The notes beneath the pieces were generated by a model that was given only the letters and a program-made list of their open reading frames with translations, ran no database searches and was not told the DNA's origin. Positions 16,205 through 26,487 of a stretch of DNA of 64,000 nt are shown here, piece by piece. This DNA is from Bacteroidetes bacterium GWF2_38_335. GTDB taxonomy: Bacteria; Bacteroidota; Bacteroidia; Bacteroidales; GWF2-38-335. Location of the stretch: NCBI GenBank assembly GCA_001769535.1, contig MEOH01000022.1, positions 186,001-250,000 of the forward strand, written 5' to 3'. The translations under genes were made by a program, and so were the position numbers. Numbering within the stretch: the stretch's first letter is position 1; the number at the start of each line of letters is the position of its first letter.

Positions 16205-19027
16205 ATGGATTACAATTTCAGGGAAATAGAAAAGAAATGGCAAAGCCACTGGCAAAACAGCAAAACCTATAAAGTTGAGGTTGATCCCTCAAAACCAAAA
16301 TATTACGTGCTCGATATGTTTCCGTATCCTTCGGGAGCCGGACTGCATGTTGGTCACCCGCTGGGATACATTGCTTCGGATATCTATTCAAGATACAAAA
16401 AACTGTGCGGATTTAACGTGCTGCATCCCATGGGATACGATGCATTCGGATTGCCGGCGGAACAATACGCCATTCAAACCGGACAGCATCCGGCCATCAC
16501 CACAACAAAAAACATTGCCCGTTACCGCGAACAGCTCGATAAAATCGGATTTTGTTACGACTGGGACCGTGAAGTAAAAACCTGCGACCCCGATTATTAC
16601 CATTGGACACAATGGGCATTTCTGCAGATGTTCAACCACTGGTACAACAACAAAACCCAAAAAGCCGAGCATGTTAAAAACCTTATCGCTGTTTTTGAAA
16701 AAGAAGGCAATGGCTCTGTTGAAGCAGCATGCTCACAAAAAGATGTTTTTTCGGCGGATGAGTGGAAAAAAATGTCTGAAAAGGAACAGCAGCTTGTTCT
16801 GCTTAACTACCGCCTGGCCTACCTTGCCGACACCATGGTGAACTGGTGTCCGGCCCTGGGAACCGTCCTTGCAAATGACGAGGTGGTCAACGGGGTTTCG
16901 GTGCGCGGCGGACATGAGGTGGTGCAGAAGGAGATGAAGCAGTGGTCACTAAGAATATCTGCCTACGCCCAGCGCATGCTCGAAGATATTGAAGAAATCG
17001 AATGGACCGACTCCCTGAAAGAAATCCAGCGCAACTGGATCGGCCGCAGCGAAGGTGCCGAAATGGTTTTTAAAGTGAAAGATTCTGAAGTCGAGCTGAA
17101 CATTTTCACCACCCGTCCGGATACCTCCTGGGGCGTCTCTTTTATGGTGCTGGCACCCGAAAGCAAATATGTGGACATGATCACCACTGCCGGACAAAAA
17201 GCTGCGGTTCAGACTTACCTCGAAGAAACCAAAAAACGCAGCGAGCGCGACCGCATGGCCGATGTGAAAAAAGTTACCGGCGTGTTTACAGGAGCTTATG
17301 CCATCAATCCGATTACAAATAAAGAAATTCCGGTTTATGTAGCCGACTACGTCCTTGCCGGATATGGCACCGGAGCCATCATGGCTGTGCCCGGACATGA
17401 CAGCCGCGATTTTAAGTTTGCCCGTCATTTTAACCTTCCCGTGATTCAGGTTGTGAAAGGAAAAGATGAAGAACCGTCGGATACCAATACCTGGGAAGAT
17501 GCCAATGAGTCGAAGGACGGAATCATGATCAACTCGGGATTTATTGACGGACTCGAAGTAAAGGAATCCATCAGGAAAACCATTGATTTTATTGAGCAAA
17601 ACAATATAGGAAAAGGCAAAATCAATTACCGCTTGCGCGATGCTATTTTCAGTCGCCAACGATACTGGGGCGAACCATTCCCGGTATATTTCAAGGAAGA
17701 TGTTCCTAATGCGCTTGATGAAAAAGACCTTCCACTGCTGCTTCCTGAAGTGGATAAATTTTTACCCACCGAAGACGGTCAGCCCCCCCTCGGCCGAGCC
17801 ACCAACTGGTCGTGGAACGAAAAAGAACATAAAGTGATTTCTAATAGCGAACCCGGAGCCTGCCCGCTCGAGCTCAGCACCATGCCCGGTTTTGCAGGAT
17901 CATCAGCATACTATTACCGCTACATGGATCCCAAAAACAACAAGGAACTGGTATCCAAAGAAGCCAATAATTATTGGCAGGATGTGGATTTGTATATTGG
18001 CGGCACCGAGCATGCAACCGGACATCTGGTTTATGCACGTTTCTGGAATAAATTCCTGTATGACATGGGACTGGTTTGCAAAAAAGAACCTTTCAAAAAA
18101 CTCATCAACCAGGGAATGATTCAGGGACGGTCGAGCTTTGTTTACAGGGTAAAAAACACCAACAAATTTGTATCGGTTGAGAAAAAAGATGACCATGAAG
18201 TAACCGAAATTCATGCCGACATCAGTCTGGTCTCCAATGACATCCTCGACACTGAAGCTTTCAAAAACTGGAACCCCGAGTACAAAAACGCCGAGTTCAT
18301 CCTCAACGAAAATGGTCAATACAAATGTGGCTGGGCAGTGGAAAAAATGTCCAAATCCATGTACAACGTAGTAAATCCAGATGACATCGTAGAAAATTAC
18401 GGAGCCGACACCTTAAGGATGTACGAAATGTTCCTTGGTCCGCTCGAGCAGTCAAAACCCTGGGACACCAACGGCATTGACGGTGTGTTTAAGTTTTTCA
18501 GAAAAACCTGGCGTTTGTTTTACGACAAAGACAGCAATTTCCTGGTGAGCAATGATGATCCCACAAAAGCCGAACTGAAAATACTTCACAAAACAATTAA
18601 GAAAATAAAATCGGATATTGAGGGATTTTCGTTCAATACTTCGGTGAGTGCTTTCATGATCTGTGTAAACGAATTGGGAGAGCTCAAATGCAATAAAAAA
18701 GCCATTCTTGAACCATTAATGGTGATTTTATCACCCTTTGCCCCACACATTGCCGAAGAACTTTGGAACAAAATGGGAAATACAGACAGTATAACCGGAG
18801 CAAAATTTCCTGAGTTTAAAGAAGAATATCTGGTTGAGAGCAGTTTTGAATATCCCGTATCCTTCAACGGAAAAATGAGGTTTAAAATTGAATTTCCTTT
18901 GGATATGTCCAAAGAGGAGGTAGAAAAAGCAGTTTTGGCCGATGAAAAAACCATCAAATGGCTCGAAGGAAAACCCGTGAAAAAAATCATCGTGGTCCCC
19001 AATAAAATTATTAATGTTGTAATGTAG
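16205..19027 (+). CDS. leuS: Leucyl-tRNA synthetase
   Basis: This class I aminoacyl-tRNA synthetase charges tRNA-Leu in the cytoplasm. The 940-residue length fits the family. The HIGH-type motif is at about 46-52 (GLHVGHP) and KMSKS at 714-718. The CP1 editing domain shows TTRPDTSWG and [16 protein letters not shown], the regions that hydrolyse misacylated tRNA. The anticodon-binding part includes the typical [13 protein letters not shown]. The ATG at 16205 begins [13 protein letters not shown], the usual start of this enzyme. It stands alone on the plus strand, followed by a hairpin and the M23 peptidase gene. Confidence 0.98.
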   Translation: MDYNFREIEKKWQSHWQNSKTYKVEVDPSKPKYYVLDMFPYPSGAGLHVGHPLGYIASDIYSRYKKLCGFNVLHPMGYDAFGLPAEQYAIQTGQHPAITTTKNIARYREQLDKIGFCYDWDREVKTCDPDYYHWTQWAFLQMFNHWYNNKTQKAEHVKNLIAVFEKEGNGSVEAACSQKDVFSADEWKKMSEKEQQLVLLNYRLAYLADTMVNWCPALGTVLANDEVVNGVSVRGGHEVVQKEMKQWSLRISAYAQRMLEDIEEIEWTDSLKEIQRNWIGRSEGAEMVFKVKDSEVELNIFTTRPDTSWGVSFMVLAPESKYVDMITTAGQKAAVQTYLEETKKRSERDRMADVKKVTGVFTGAYAINPITNKEIPVYVADYVLAGYGTGAIMAVPGHDSRDFKFARHFNLPVIQVVKGKDEEPSDTNTWEDANESKDGIMINSGFIDGLEVKESIRKTIDFIEQNNIGKGKINYRLRDAIFSRQRYWGEPFPVYFKEDVPNALDEKDLPLLLPEVDKFLPTEDGQPPLGRATNWSWNEKEHKVISNSEPGACPLELSTMPGFAGSSAYYYRYMDPKNNKELVSKEANNYWQDVDLYIGGTEHATGHLVYARFWNKFLYDMGLVCKKEPFKKLINQGMIQGRSSFVYRVKNTNKFVSVEKKDDHEVTEIHADISLVSNDILDTEAFKNWNPEYKNAEFILNENGQYKCGWAVEKMSKSMYNVVNPDDIVENYGADTLRMYEMFLGPLEQSKPWDTNGIDGVFKFFRKTWRLFYDKDSNFLVSNDDPTKAELKILHKTIKKIKSDIEGFSFNTSVSAFMICVNELGELKCNKKAILEPLMVILSPFAPHIAEELWNKMGNTDSITGAKFPEFKEEYLVESSFEYPVSFNGKMRFKIEFPLDMSKEEVEKAVLADEKTIKWLEGKPVKKIIVVPNKIINVVM

Positions 19028-19049
19028 AGACGCAAAAATGTGCGCCTCC

Positions 19050-19082
19050 CTTATGTTCCAAGTCAAAGACTTGGAACATAAG
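19050..19082. repeat. Perfect 15-bp hairpin between leuS and the M23 peptidase
   Basis: CTTATGTTCCAAGTC pairs perfectly with GACTTGGAACATAAG across an AAA loop. It is followed on the plus strand by an A run instead of T, so it is not a standard terminator for leuS. The word ACTTGGAACA recurs at 16080-16110. Confidence 0.6.
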
Positions 19083-19096
19083 AAAAAAAAATAAAA

Positions 19097-20329
19097 ATGA
19101 AATTAGCATTATTTATAGCAGTAGTTTTGTCATTTCTGATCAGTTCATGCACCACAGAGGAGGTTAAGGAACAAGAGGTTATGAAAAAGAAATCGGAGTT
19201 TCTTTATGAGATCAATATTGACAGTCTGGATGTTGAGCGTGACACCATTCTGAACAACCAAAGCTTGTCGGATATTCTTGGACATCACGGGATATCGGTA
19301 AATGATATCGATAAAATCGTAAAAAAATCCGAAGGAATTTTCGACCTCAGGAAAATGCGTGCAGGAAATCCTTATGTGCTCTTGTGTGCAAGAGATTCGG
19401 CAAAAACCGTGAAATATTTTATTTATGAGCATAACCCGATTGAATATCTGGTTTTTGATTTTACCGATTCGATAAAAGTTTACAAGGGCGAAAAAGAAGT
19501 CACGGTTAAGGTAAAAACTCTATACGGTGAGATTGAATCCTCCTTATGGAATGCCATGACCGACCGCGGATATGATCCCATGCTGTCGAATGCCCTTTCG
19601 GATATTTATGCATGGAGCATCGACTTTTTTGGTTTGCAGGTTGGCGACAAATTTAAAATGATTTACGAGGAGCAGTTTGTTGATACGGTATCCGTAGGTT
19701 TTGGAAAAATCCATGCCGCGTGGTTTTACCATATGGATTCGGCTTATTATGCCATTCCTTTTTTCCAGGACTCGGTTGAGAGCTATTATGACATTGCCGG
19801 TAACAGCTTGAGAAAAGCGTTTTTAAAGGCGCCTCTATCATTTTCGCGCATCAGTTCACATTTTTCCAACAGTCGTTTGCATCCAATATTAAAAATATAT
19901 CGTCCGCACCACGGAGTTGATTATTCGGCGCCGTCGGGTACACCGGTCATGTCCATTGGTGATGGAAAAGTCCTGAGTGCCGGTTATAGTGGAGGAGCAG
20001 GACGCATGGTAAAAATCAGGCACAACAGCAATTATGAAACTGTATACATGCATCTTTCGGGGTTTGCAGACGGAATAAAAGCCGGTGCAATGGTAAAGCA
20101 GGGAGATGTTATCGGATATGTGGGCAGTTCGGGTTTATCAACCGGTCCGCACCTCGATTTCAGGTTTTACAAAAACGGTCAGCCCATCGATCCCTTAAAG
20201 GTTGAAGCGCCACCCGTTGAGCCGGTTAAGAAGGAACTGTTCGATAAATATACGGTCATCAGAGACTCTCTGGTAAGCAAGCTTGATGGAATTAAAGCGG
20301 TTAATCCGAAAAAAACCGAAAAAAAGTAA
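19097..20329 (+). CDS. M23 family (LytM-like) peptidase lipoprotein
   Basis: The 410-residue protein starts with a lipoprotein signal (LISSC, Cys18). The N-terminal half contains a NQSLSDIL...GISVNDI segment like the OapA/LysM-type domain of periplasmic M23 proteins. The peptidase domain at about 250-370 has HHGVDYSAPSGTPV (H-x3-D zinc ligands) and VYMHLSG. The final motif reads GPHLDF, with Asp where many M23 enzymes have the second His of HxH. The likely role is cleavage of peptidoglycan cross-bridges, or activation of an amidase if the site is inactive. It lies 69 bp downstream of leuS and is probably expressed separately. Confidence 0.92.
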   Translation: MKLALFIAVVLSFLISSCTTEEVKEQEVMKKKSEFLYEINIDSLDVERDTILNNQSLSDILGHHGISVNDIDKIVKKSEGIFDLRKMRAGNPYVLLCARDSAKTVKYFIYEHNPIEYLVFDFTDSIKVYKGEKEVTVKVKTLYGEIESSLWNAMTDRGYDPMLSNALSDIYAWSIDFFGLQVGDKFKMIYEEQFVDTVSVGFGKIHAAWFYHMDSAYYAIPFFQDSVESYYDIAGNSLRKAFLKAPLSFSRISSHFSNSRLHPILKIYRPHHGVDYSAPSGTPVMSIGDGKVLSAGYSGGAGRMVKIRHNSNYETVYMHLSGFADGIKAGAMVKQGDVIGYVGSSGLSTGPHLDFRFYKNGQPIDPLKVEAPPVEPVKKELFDKYTVIRDSLVSKLDGIKAVNPKKTEKK

Positions 20330-20361
20330 TTCAATTCTAAAATCAACGCAAAGTCCCGGAA

Positions 20362-21918
20362 CTACATTTTTCCTTTTAAGACAGCCACCGGAATAAGCAT
20401 TTCCTCAAGTGAAATGCCACCGTGCTGGAATGTATTTTTGTAATACTTTACGTAATGGTTATAGTTGTTTGGATAAGCAAAGAAATCATCACCAGTGGCA
20501 AAAATATACACCGAACTGATATTTGTTTTTGGCAAGCGGGCATCAGCAGGATTGGTAATTTCAAAAACTTCTTTCGGGTTATAGTTTAGATTGCGTCCCT
20601 GTTTATAGCGAAGGTTTGTGGTGGTATTTTTGTCTCCAACAACTTTAATGGGATTATTTACCCTGATGGTTCCGTGATCGGTGGTAAGCACTACGGTAAC
20701 TCCTTTTTCAGCAAGTCCTTTTAGCAGCTCAATAAGCGGACTGTGCTCGAACCAGGAAAGTGTAAGCGAACGGTAAGCCGATTCATCATCTGCCAGCTCA
20801 CGGATCATTTTCATTTCAGTACGTGAGTGGGAGAGCATGTCAACAAAATTGTACACCACAACTGATAATTTATTGGATGAAATTTCATTGATATTTTCTA
20901 CCAGTTTTTGGCCTTCGCGCAGACTGTTTATTTTGTTGTACGAGAATTTATCTTTGATTCCGAATCTTTGAAGCTGACTCTGAATGAGATCTTCCTCATG
21001 CATGTTTTTTCCGCCTTCCTCTTCGTCGTCAAGCCACAGGTCGGGATATTTTAAATCTATATCCGCAGGCATCAGTCCGGCAAAAATTGAATTACGGGCA
21101 TATTGTGTTGCTGTTGGCAGGATGCTGCAAAAAATAGTATCATCTTCTATGGTAAAATAGTCCCTGATTGCAGGCTGGATAACTTTCCACTGATCATATC
21201 TGAGGTTGTCAATGAGAATGACTGCCACTTTCCGGTTGTTGTTGAGAAGCGGAATCACTTTATCTTTAAAGATATTGGGTGATAGGAGCGGGCGGTTTTT
21301 ATTTAATGGTTCAAACCAGCTGAAATAGTTTCTCTTGATAAATTTGGCAAATGAAGAATTGGCATCATTTTTTTGCATTTTCAGCACCTCATCCATGGTT
21401 CTGTCATTGGCTTTATCCATCTCAATTTCCCAATAAACCAATTCTTTGTATACAGCCACCCAATCATCAAACGAACTGGCACTGTTAATCTGCATACCCA
21501 GTTTTCCGAATTCGGTTTGGTATGACCTGGTTGTTTGTTCGGTAATCAGACGTTTGTTGTCAATAAGCTTTTTAATGGTCAGCAGAATCTGTTTGGGATT
21601 TACGGGCTTGATCAGGTAATCAGAAATTTTTGATCCGATGGCCTGCTCCATAATATCTTCCTCTTCGCTTTTTGTCACCATCACAATGGGAATTCCCGGA
21701 AACAGTTTGTTAATTTCAGTGAGCACTTCAAGTCCGCTTTTCCCGGGCATATTTTCATCCAGAAAGATGATGTCATAGGCATTTTGTTTAACCATTTGAA
21801 TGGCATCAGAGCCATTGCTGGCAGTTGAAACAACAAATCCTTTTTCTTCAAGAAACATGATGTGGGGTTTCAGGAATTCAATTTCATCATCGGTCCACAG
21901 GATGTGTATTTTGCGCAT
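20362..21918 (-). CDS. porX: PorX, T9SS response regulator with PglZ domain
   Basis: The 518-residue cytoplasmic protein has an N-terminal receiver domain (D10/D11 acidic pocket, phosphoacceptor D54 in IIFLDENMPG, T82, K104 in YLIKP) and a C-terminal PglZ/alkaline-phosphatase-superfamily domain. In the latter, metal and nucleophile motifs are visible: VILIDNLRYDQW, ILPTATQYARN and VVLTTDHGTIRV. This receiver-PglZ fusion is characteristic of PorX, which regulates type IX secretion in Porphyromonas and relatives, downstream of the kinase PorY and with the sigma factor SigP. It follows porW on the same strand with a 73-bp spacer that carries a heptamer repeat. Identification is confident from architecture and neighbour. 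Confidence 0.95.
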   Translation of the reverse strand: MRKIHILWTDDEIEFLKPHIMFLEEKGFVVSTASNGSDAIQMVKQNAYDIIFLDENMPGKSGLEVLTEINKLFPGIPIVMVTKSEEEDIMEQAIGSKISDYLIKPVNPKQILLTIKKLIDNKRLITEQTTRSYQTEFGKLGMQINSASSFDDWVAVYKELVYWEIEMDKANDRTMDEVLKMQKNDANSSFAKFIKRNYFSWFEPLNKNRPLLSPNIFKDKVIPLLNNNRKVAVILIDNLRYDQWKVIQPAIRDYFTIEDDTIFCSILPTATQYARNSIFAGLMPADIDLKYPDLWLDDEEEGGKNMHEEDLIQSQLQRFGIKDKFSYNKINSLREGQKLVENINEISSNKLSVVVYNFVDMLSHSRTEMKMIRELADDESAYRSLTLSWFEHSPLIELLKGLAEKGVTVVLTTDHGTIRVNNPIKVVGDKNTTTNLRYKQGRNLNYNPKEVFEITNPADARLPKTNISSVYIFATGDDFFAYPNNYNHYVKYYKNTFQHGGISLEEMLIPVAVLKGKM

Positions 21919-21940
21919 GTTGGTTAGTTATAAATTATAA

Positions 21941-21968
21941 GTTATGGGTTATGGGTTATGGGTTATGG
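21941..21968. repeat. Four tandem GTTATGG heptamers upstream of porX
   Basis: Four perfect copies of a 7-bp unit (CCATAAC on the coding strand) lie 23-50 bp before the porX ATG, between porW and porX. Such repeats can change copy number by slippage, and here that would alter spacing in the leader or promoter of porX. Confidence 0.85.
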
Positions 21969-21991
21969 GTTGTTGTGGGACAGGCATATAT

Positions 21992-24757
21992 TTATTCTCC
22001 AAGATAGTTTTTCTTGAAAAACTTCATATAGGTTGTGACATTTTTATCGGAGAAGAAAACAGGATAATTTTCGGCTGAGATCACAAATTGTCGGTATTGT
22101 GTGGGCTGTAGTCCGGAGTAAATATCAGGGTTGGCAAGAACCGACCGGTAATATTTCATGGCCTGTTCCTTATCAATGAAAGTTTTCACTGAAATCATCT
22201 GCACGTTACCGTCAAGGATGATTGGCCTGCTGATGGTAAAATCAAACATGCTAAAGAAGTCAATATTGTAACTTGAGATGTTAAATCTTATTCTGTTTAC
22301 ATCCACATCGTTTTTGTCAACCACAACAATATAGAAGTGGGCGTCCTTTTCGTTGGTTTTGTAAAGTTCCTTTTCAACTGTTTGTGAGGATGTGGTATCC
22401 GGATTAACCGAATTGTTAATTAAATTTGTGTAATTGGTTGTATTATTGTTGTTTGTGTTGTTGTTTGTGAGCTGCAGTGAGGCAAGGTGGTTTTGCAGAC
22501 TGTCTAATTTAACGTTGCTAACATAGTCAAGATAGTGCTGGGCTTCAGTTTTTTCCTCGGTATCAGGATATTTGTTTATGACACCGTTCAAGGCCATTTT
22601 AAAATTATCAATGCTTGAAACTTTACCGATGGCAAGAGCCCGGAGCAGGGCAAATTTAGGAATAAGAACATGTTCCTTGTAAGCTGAATCAGCGTAATTG
22701 CAGCCGGTTAAAACGCTTTTATAGTCACCTTGCAGGTAGCTCACATAAGTTTGGGTATACAGTTTGTTCGCCAATGCTTTTTCGGCTTCAAGTTCGGCTA
22801 TGTAATTGGGATTTGTGAGCATACTTGCGTAACTGCTTTCAGGGAATTTTGTGACAATCAGATTTTTATAATATTCAGCCCGATCTTCATTTTTTATCAG
22901 TTTGTTAATTTTATACAGATAATAAAAAGTTGAAAGAGTAAAATCGGTATTTTCATTACGTGCAATCAGGCCCTCAAAACTTTTTATTGATTCAGGATAA
23001 TCATAGAGTTTGTCTTTATAAACCCTTCCTGCATTGTACATTGCTTCGTAGATTCTTTCATTGGATGCCAATAAAGCTGTGTCAGAGAAAGGAATTCCTT
23101 TCATGTAATAATCTTTGCTTTTTTTGTCAACTTTGGTGGTTTTTTTGGTTGAATCAGCAGGGTTTCCTGAATCATCGGCCAAAACATCAACAGATATAAC
23201 GGTTTTGTTTTTTCTCCTCCAATTGTCCTCCAGTTTACGTGTTCCCCATTTTCTTTTAAACTCAGCAATACCGCTTCCAACAGTCATTTGATTATAGAAA
23301 TACCACTTTCCGCCTTGATTGTCGCCGCTTCCATTCGCAAAACCTCCTTTATTCTGCTGGTTTTGCATTAACAGCAAGCGGTCCATCTGTTGTTGTTCAA
23401 GAAGTTCTTTTTGCTTTTCTTCCTCCCGGATGACTTCGGCAATGCGGTCTTCAATAATTTTATCCAATTCCTTTTGCGGAAGGTTTCTCAGTTTTTGTAC
23501 GCTGTCCTCATAATATATAATGTTGAGGTTTTCAATCAGCTCGTTCAGATGTACAGTTTTTGTATGCAATTCATCATAACCCGGATAGGTATTGTTGAGA
23601 AAAGTCATCGTGCTGTCGTAATACTGCTGGGCTTTTGGATAATCGGGACGAACAAAATAAATGTCAGCCAGGGCCAGATAAGAAAGGGCCTGCTGATTGG
23701 GGTTTGAAATACTTGTTTTAGCCGAAAGCAGGTAATATTTAATTGCCTGATCGGTATTTTTCTCTTTCAGTTCGATGTTGGCGAGGGAGTAATAAATCTG
23801 ATCCTGATAGTCAATATTTTTATCATCCCTGAGCATTTTCGTGAGCTGTTTTTTAATCTCATTTTTATCGCCGTTGCCTGATGAAAAAGATTCGGCCCTG
23901 TTGATCTTGGCATTGAAGGCCATTTCGTAGGGCGGATTGCGTTTTATAACTTCGGCGTAGAGGTTTGAAGCACTGTTATACTCTTTTTTTCTTTGGTAAA
24001 TTTGGGCAAGAATAAATTTGAGTCGTGTTTTTTCAGTTTTATTCTTTGACTTTTCGATGGCTTTAAGTAAACGGGGTACAGCATCCTCATATTTTTCCTG
24101 TTTGGTGAAAAAATCGGCATATACCAACTCAAGTTCGCCCTTTAACCGTTTGGGAAATTCTTTATCACCTTCAAGGCGGTCGAACATTTCCTTAGCCAGG
24201 TCGTATTTTTTTTCTTCGATATATACGCGTGCCATCCAAAGCATTGCGTCATAAATAATCTCATCTTTATCGAAGCGTGAAATGATATATTCAAAATTCT
24301 GTGTTGCCTGAAAATAATCCTGCCTGAAAAAATGGGCTTTGCCCATAAGCATATAACTGTTATCGACCCATTTACAAAACTCGGGCCTCTGATAAAACTC
24401 CTTTTTCTTTTTGGACATCTTGCTGGTCTTCCGCTTCGGCTTGGCAGTGATCGAATGCAATTTGATAACCTTGGATGCTTTTTTTATGGAGTTGTCCATG
24501 TCGGGGAAAGCCGAGGAAACATTTTCGGATTTGCTGTATGTGGTAACGGGCAAAATCCTGTCAAAGTCATCTTTGTTGGCATCATTGATTTTTTTAACGC
24601 CTGTCTTCATGGATTCTTTTCCGTTGAAATAGGCATTGAAATGAGCTGTTAAGTTATGATAGGAGCGGCTCATCCGGGTGTTTTTTTCGGTAGAGCAGCC
24701 CGCCATAACTACTATAGCGGCAAAAAAACCAATTATATATTTGTATACTGAATTCAA
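21992..24757 (-). CDS. porW: PorW/SprE, T9SS lipoprotein with TPRs
   Basis: The 921-residue protein begins with a lipoprotein signal (VVMAGC, Cys21). It continues with the characteristic opening RSYHNLTAHFNAYFNGKES, and is then mostly TPR-like helices, with a Q-rich coiled region near 450-480 (KQKELLEQQQMDRL) and an N/T-rich linker near 790. This is the SprE (Flavobacterium) / PorW (Porphyromonas) family, required for type IX secretion and gliding. The only start giving the whole signal is TTG at 24757, since an in-frame stop lies just upstream. Two TATTTTTG boxes at 24793 and 24813 (minus strand) could be its promoter. porX follows, making a T9SS regulatory pair. Confidence 0.93.
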   Translation of the reverse strand: MNSVYKYIIGFFAAIVVMAGCSTEKNTRMSRSYHNLTAHFNAYFNGKESMKTGVKKINDANKDDFDRILPVTTYSKSENVSSAFPDMDNSIKKASKVIKLHSITAKPKRKTSKMSKKKKEFYQRPEFCKWVDNSYMLMGKAHFFRQDYFQATQNFEYIISRFDKDEIIYDAMLWMARVYIEEKKYDLAKEMFDRLEGDKEFPKRLKGELELVYADFFTKQEKYEDAVPRLLKAIEKSKNKTEKTRLKFILAQIYQRKKEYNSASNLYAEVIKRNPPYEMAFNAKINRAESFSSGNGDKNEIKKQLTKMLRDDKNIDYQDQIYYSLANIELKEKNTDQAIKYYLLSAKTSISNPNQQALSYLALADIYFVRPDYPKAQQYYDSTMTFLNNTYPGYDELHTKTVHLNELIENLNIIYYEDSVQKLRNLPQKELDKIIEDRIAEVIREEEKQKELLEQQQMDRLLLMQNQQNKGGFANGSGDNQGGKWYFYNQMTVGSGIAEFKRKWGTRKLEDNWRRKNKTVISVDVLADDSGNPADSTKKTTKVDKKSKDYYMKGIPFSDTALLASNERIYEAMYNAGRVYKDKLYDYPESIKSFEGLIARNENTDFTLSTFYYLYKINKLIKNEDRAEYYKNLIVTKFPESSYASMLTNPNYIAELEAEKALANKLYTQTYVSYLQGDYKSVLTGCNYADSAYKEHVLIPKFALLRALAIGKVSSIDNFKMALNGVINKYPDTEEKTEAQHYLDYVSNVKLDSLQNHLASLQLTNNNTNNNNTTNYTNLINNSVNPDTTSSQTVEKELYKTNEKDAHFYIVVVDKNDVDVNRIRFNISSYNIDFFSMFDFTISRPIILDGNVQMISVKTFIDKEQAMKYYRSVLANPDIYSGLQPTQYRQFVISAENYPVFFSDKNVTTYMKFFKKNYLGE

Positions 24758-24792
24758 AACTTACAATTATAATGCAATTAACTCAAATTGAG

Positions 24793-24820
24793 CAAAAATA
24801 TTATATATTTTGCAAAAATA
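24793..24820 (-). promoter_or_regulatory. Two TATTTTTG boxes upstream of porW
   Basis: Reading the minus strand, TATTTTTG occurs twice, at 24800-24793 and 24820-24813, exactly 20 bp apart. Both match TAnnTTTG. The nearer box would start transcription about 30 nt before the TTG start codon of porW. Confidence 0.4.
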
Positions 24821-24958
24821 TCTCAAATATTTTAAAAAGCGGTCATAGTTTGGTAAAAAAAACCATATAGTTATTACTGACACGATGTAAATAAGAGGGA
24901 TTTTTCGAAACACAGGGGTTTTCAACATATTTAATTATATTTACCGCAAATTTCTTAG

Positions 24959-26458
24959 ATGAAGAGAATTTTTTTCATATTGGCTGTTACAATGGTTTTT
25001 ACGGGATATTTTTCCCGCTCACAGGAAATTATTCCCATGAACCAGGATGCCTTGTTTTTCTTTGAAAAAAATATTGTAAAGGATAGTTTATGCAGTCATC
25101 CTTCAATAAAACCTTTTATCGTTTCCAATGATTCGCTTTTTTCAAACGATTCAAACTATGTGAGGTTCGGAAAAGAAAAAAGCAGACTGGCCATTAACCC
25201 GGTAATAAATTTTTCTGCTGATTTTGATAAAACCTCCGGCATACCCTTTCACTTTTCTTACGGATTGAGTTTGTACGGCAGATTAAACCAAAAGCTTTTT
25301 GTTCAGGGCTTTTTGGTAGATTGTATGCAGCGGTATGAAAATTATATGGCCAACTCCACGGTTGTACCTCATTTTGGGGAGTATTACCGGAAAAAATCCT
25401 TTGATGATGTGTATCATTATTTGATTCCGGCCGGAGTAATTTCCTTTGCTCCCTCACAACATTTTAACTTTATGATTGGCAGGCAAAAGAACTTTCTGGG
25501 CGAAGGATATCGCTCGCTGTTTTTGTCTGACAACTCAAATTACAGCAACGCACTTCGCGGAACGCTCGATATATGGCATTTTAAATATATGATTCTGTAC
25601 TCATGGTTCAGAGATATTTTCACCACTACCGGAACCAACCAATTGCATAATAAATTCACCACAACCCATTACCTGAGTTGGAATGTTACCAAATGGATGA
25701 ATCTGAACTTTTTTGAAGCCATTATCTGGCCGGGTGAAGATTCGCTGGGCAACCGCGGATTTGATGTGAATTATGCAAACCCTATTATTTTTTTCAGACC
25801 GGTTGAGTTTTCCCTGGGGTCACCCGACAATGCCATGATGGGCATCGGAGGAACCATTAAAATAAAAAAGAAAATACATTTTTACGGCCAGTTTCTGATC
25901 GACGAGTTCAAAATTGGCGAAGTAAGAGCCAATACAGGTTGGTGGGGAAATAAATATGGCCTTCAAACCGGAGCGAAATATGTTTCGGAAAAGTTTTTTG
26001 CAAGAGTGGAACATAATCAGGTAAGGCCATATACTTATTCGCATCAGAGTTCCTATTCCAATTATGGAAGTTATTGCCAGCCCTTTGCACATCCCATGGG
26101 TGCAAATTTTAAAGAATGGGTGCTTCAATCGCAGTACAATGTTGACAGATGGCTTTTCTCGGCAAAAGTTTTTTTGATAAAATATGGTCTGGATACCTCA
26201 AGCTTAAGCTATGGGCAGGATATTTACCGGTCATATAACGACAAAGTGTCTGAATATGGAAATTTTACCACCCAGGGATTGCTGACCACAAAAAATTTTA
26301 CTGAAATAAAAGTGGCTTATTTCCTGAATAAAAGAGCCCTCATAGGTGTGGAAACCGGTTTGAGGATACGCAATATTATCAATGCGCTGAACGAGTCAAA
26401 ACAGGTATTTGTTTTTTTTGGGTTAAGGACTTATTTGTTTAATAATGAGTCGGAATAG
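24959..26458 (+). CDS. Wzi/RemB-like outer-membrane beta-barrel protein, copy 1
   Basis: The 499-residue protein has a signal peptide (FSRSQ) and repeated amphipathic strands typical of an outer-membrane barrel. Key words are NFLGEGYRSLFLSDNSNY, ANPIIFFRPVEFSLGSPDN and a late HPMGANFKEW. Related Bacteroidota proteins are annotated as capsule-assembly Wzi family or gliding protein RemB, and I cannot separate the two by eye. A paralog with the same landmarks in the same order is encoded at 61577-63160. It lies divergently from porW, with 201 bp between them. The role is inferred as surface polysaccharide or adhesin display. Confidence 0.75.
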   Translation: MKRIFFILAVTMVFTGYFSRSQEIIPMNQDALFFFEKNIVKDSLCSHPSIKPFIVSNDSLFSNDSNYVRFGKEKSRLAINPVINFSADFDKTSGIPFHFSYGLSLYGRLNQKLFVQGFLVDCMQRYENYMANSTVVPHFGEYYRKKSFDDVYHYLIPAGVISFAPSQHFNFMIGRQKNFLGEGYRSLFLSDNSNYSNALRGTLDIWHFKYMILYSWFRDIFTTTGTNQLHNKFTTTHYLSWNVTKWMNLNFFEAIIWPGEDSLGNRGFDVNYANPIIFFRPVEFSLGSPDNAMMGIGGTIKIKKKIHFYGQFLIDEFKIGEVRANTGWWGNKYGLQTGAKYVSEKFFARVEHNQVRPYTYSHQSSYSNYGSYCQPFAHPMGANFKEWVLQSQYNVDRWLFSAKVFLIKYGLDTSSLSYGQDIYRSYNDKVSEYGNFTTQGLLTTKNFTEIKVAYFLNKRALIGVETGLRIRNIINALNESKQVFVFFGLRTYLFNNESE

Positions 26459-26487
26459 TTGTTTTTAAAAAAGCTTATTCATTGAAG

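Noticed and set aside
16949-17659. 236-codon ORF antisense to leuS
   Set aside because: It has no family features and lies wholly inside the conserved editing domain of leuS.
19050-19082. Terminator of leuS
   Set aside because: The hairpin is followed by A, not T, on the leuS strand, so it is reported as a hairpin only.
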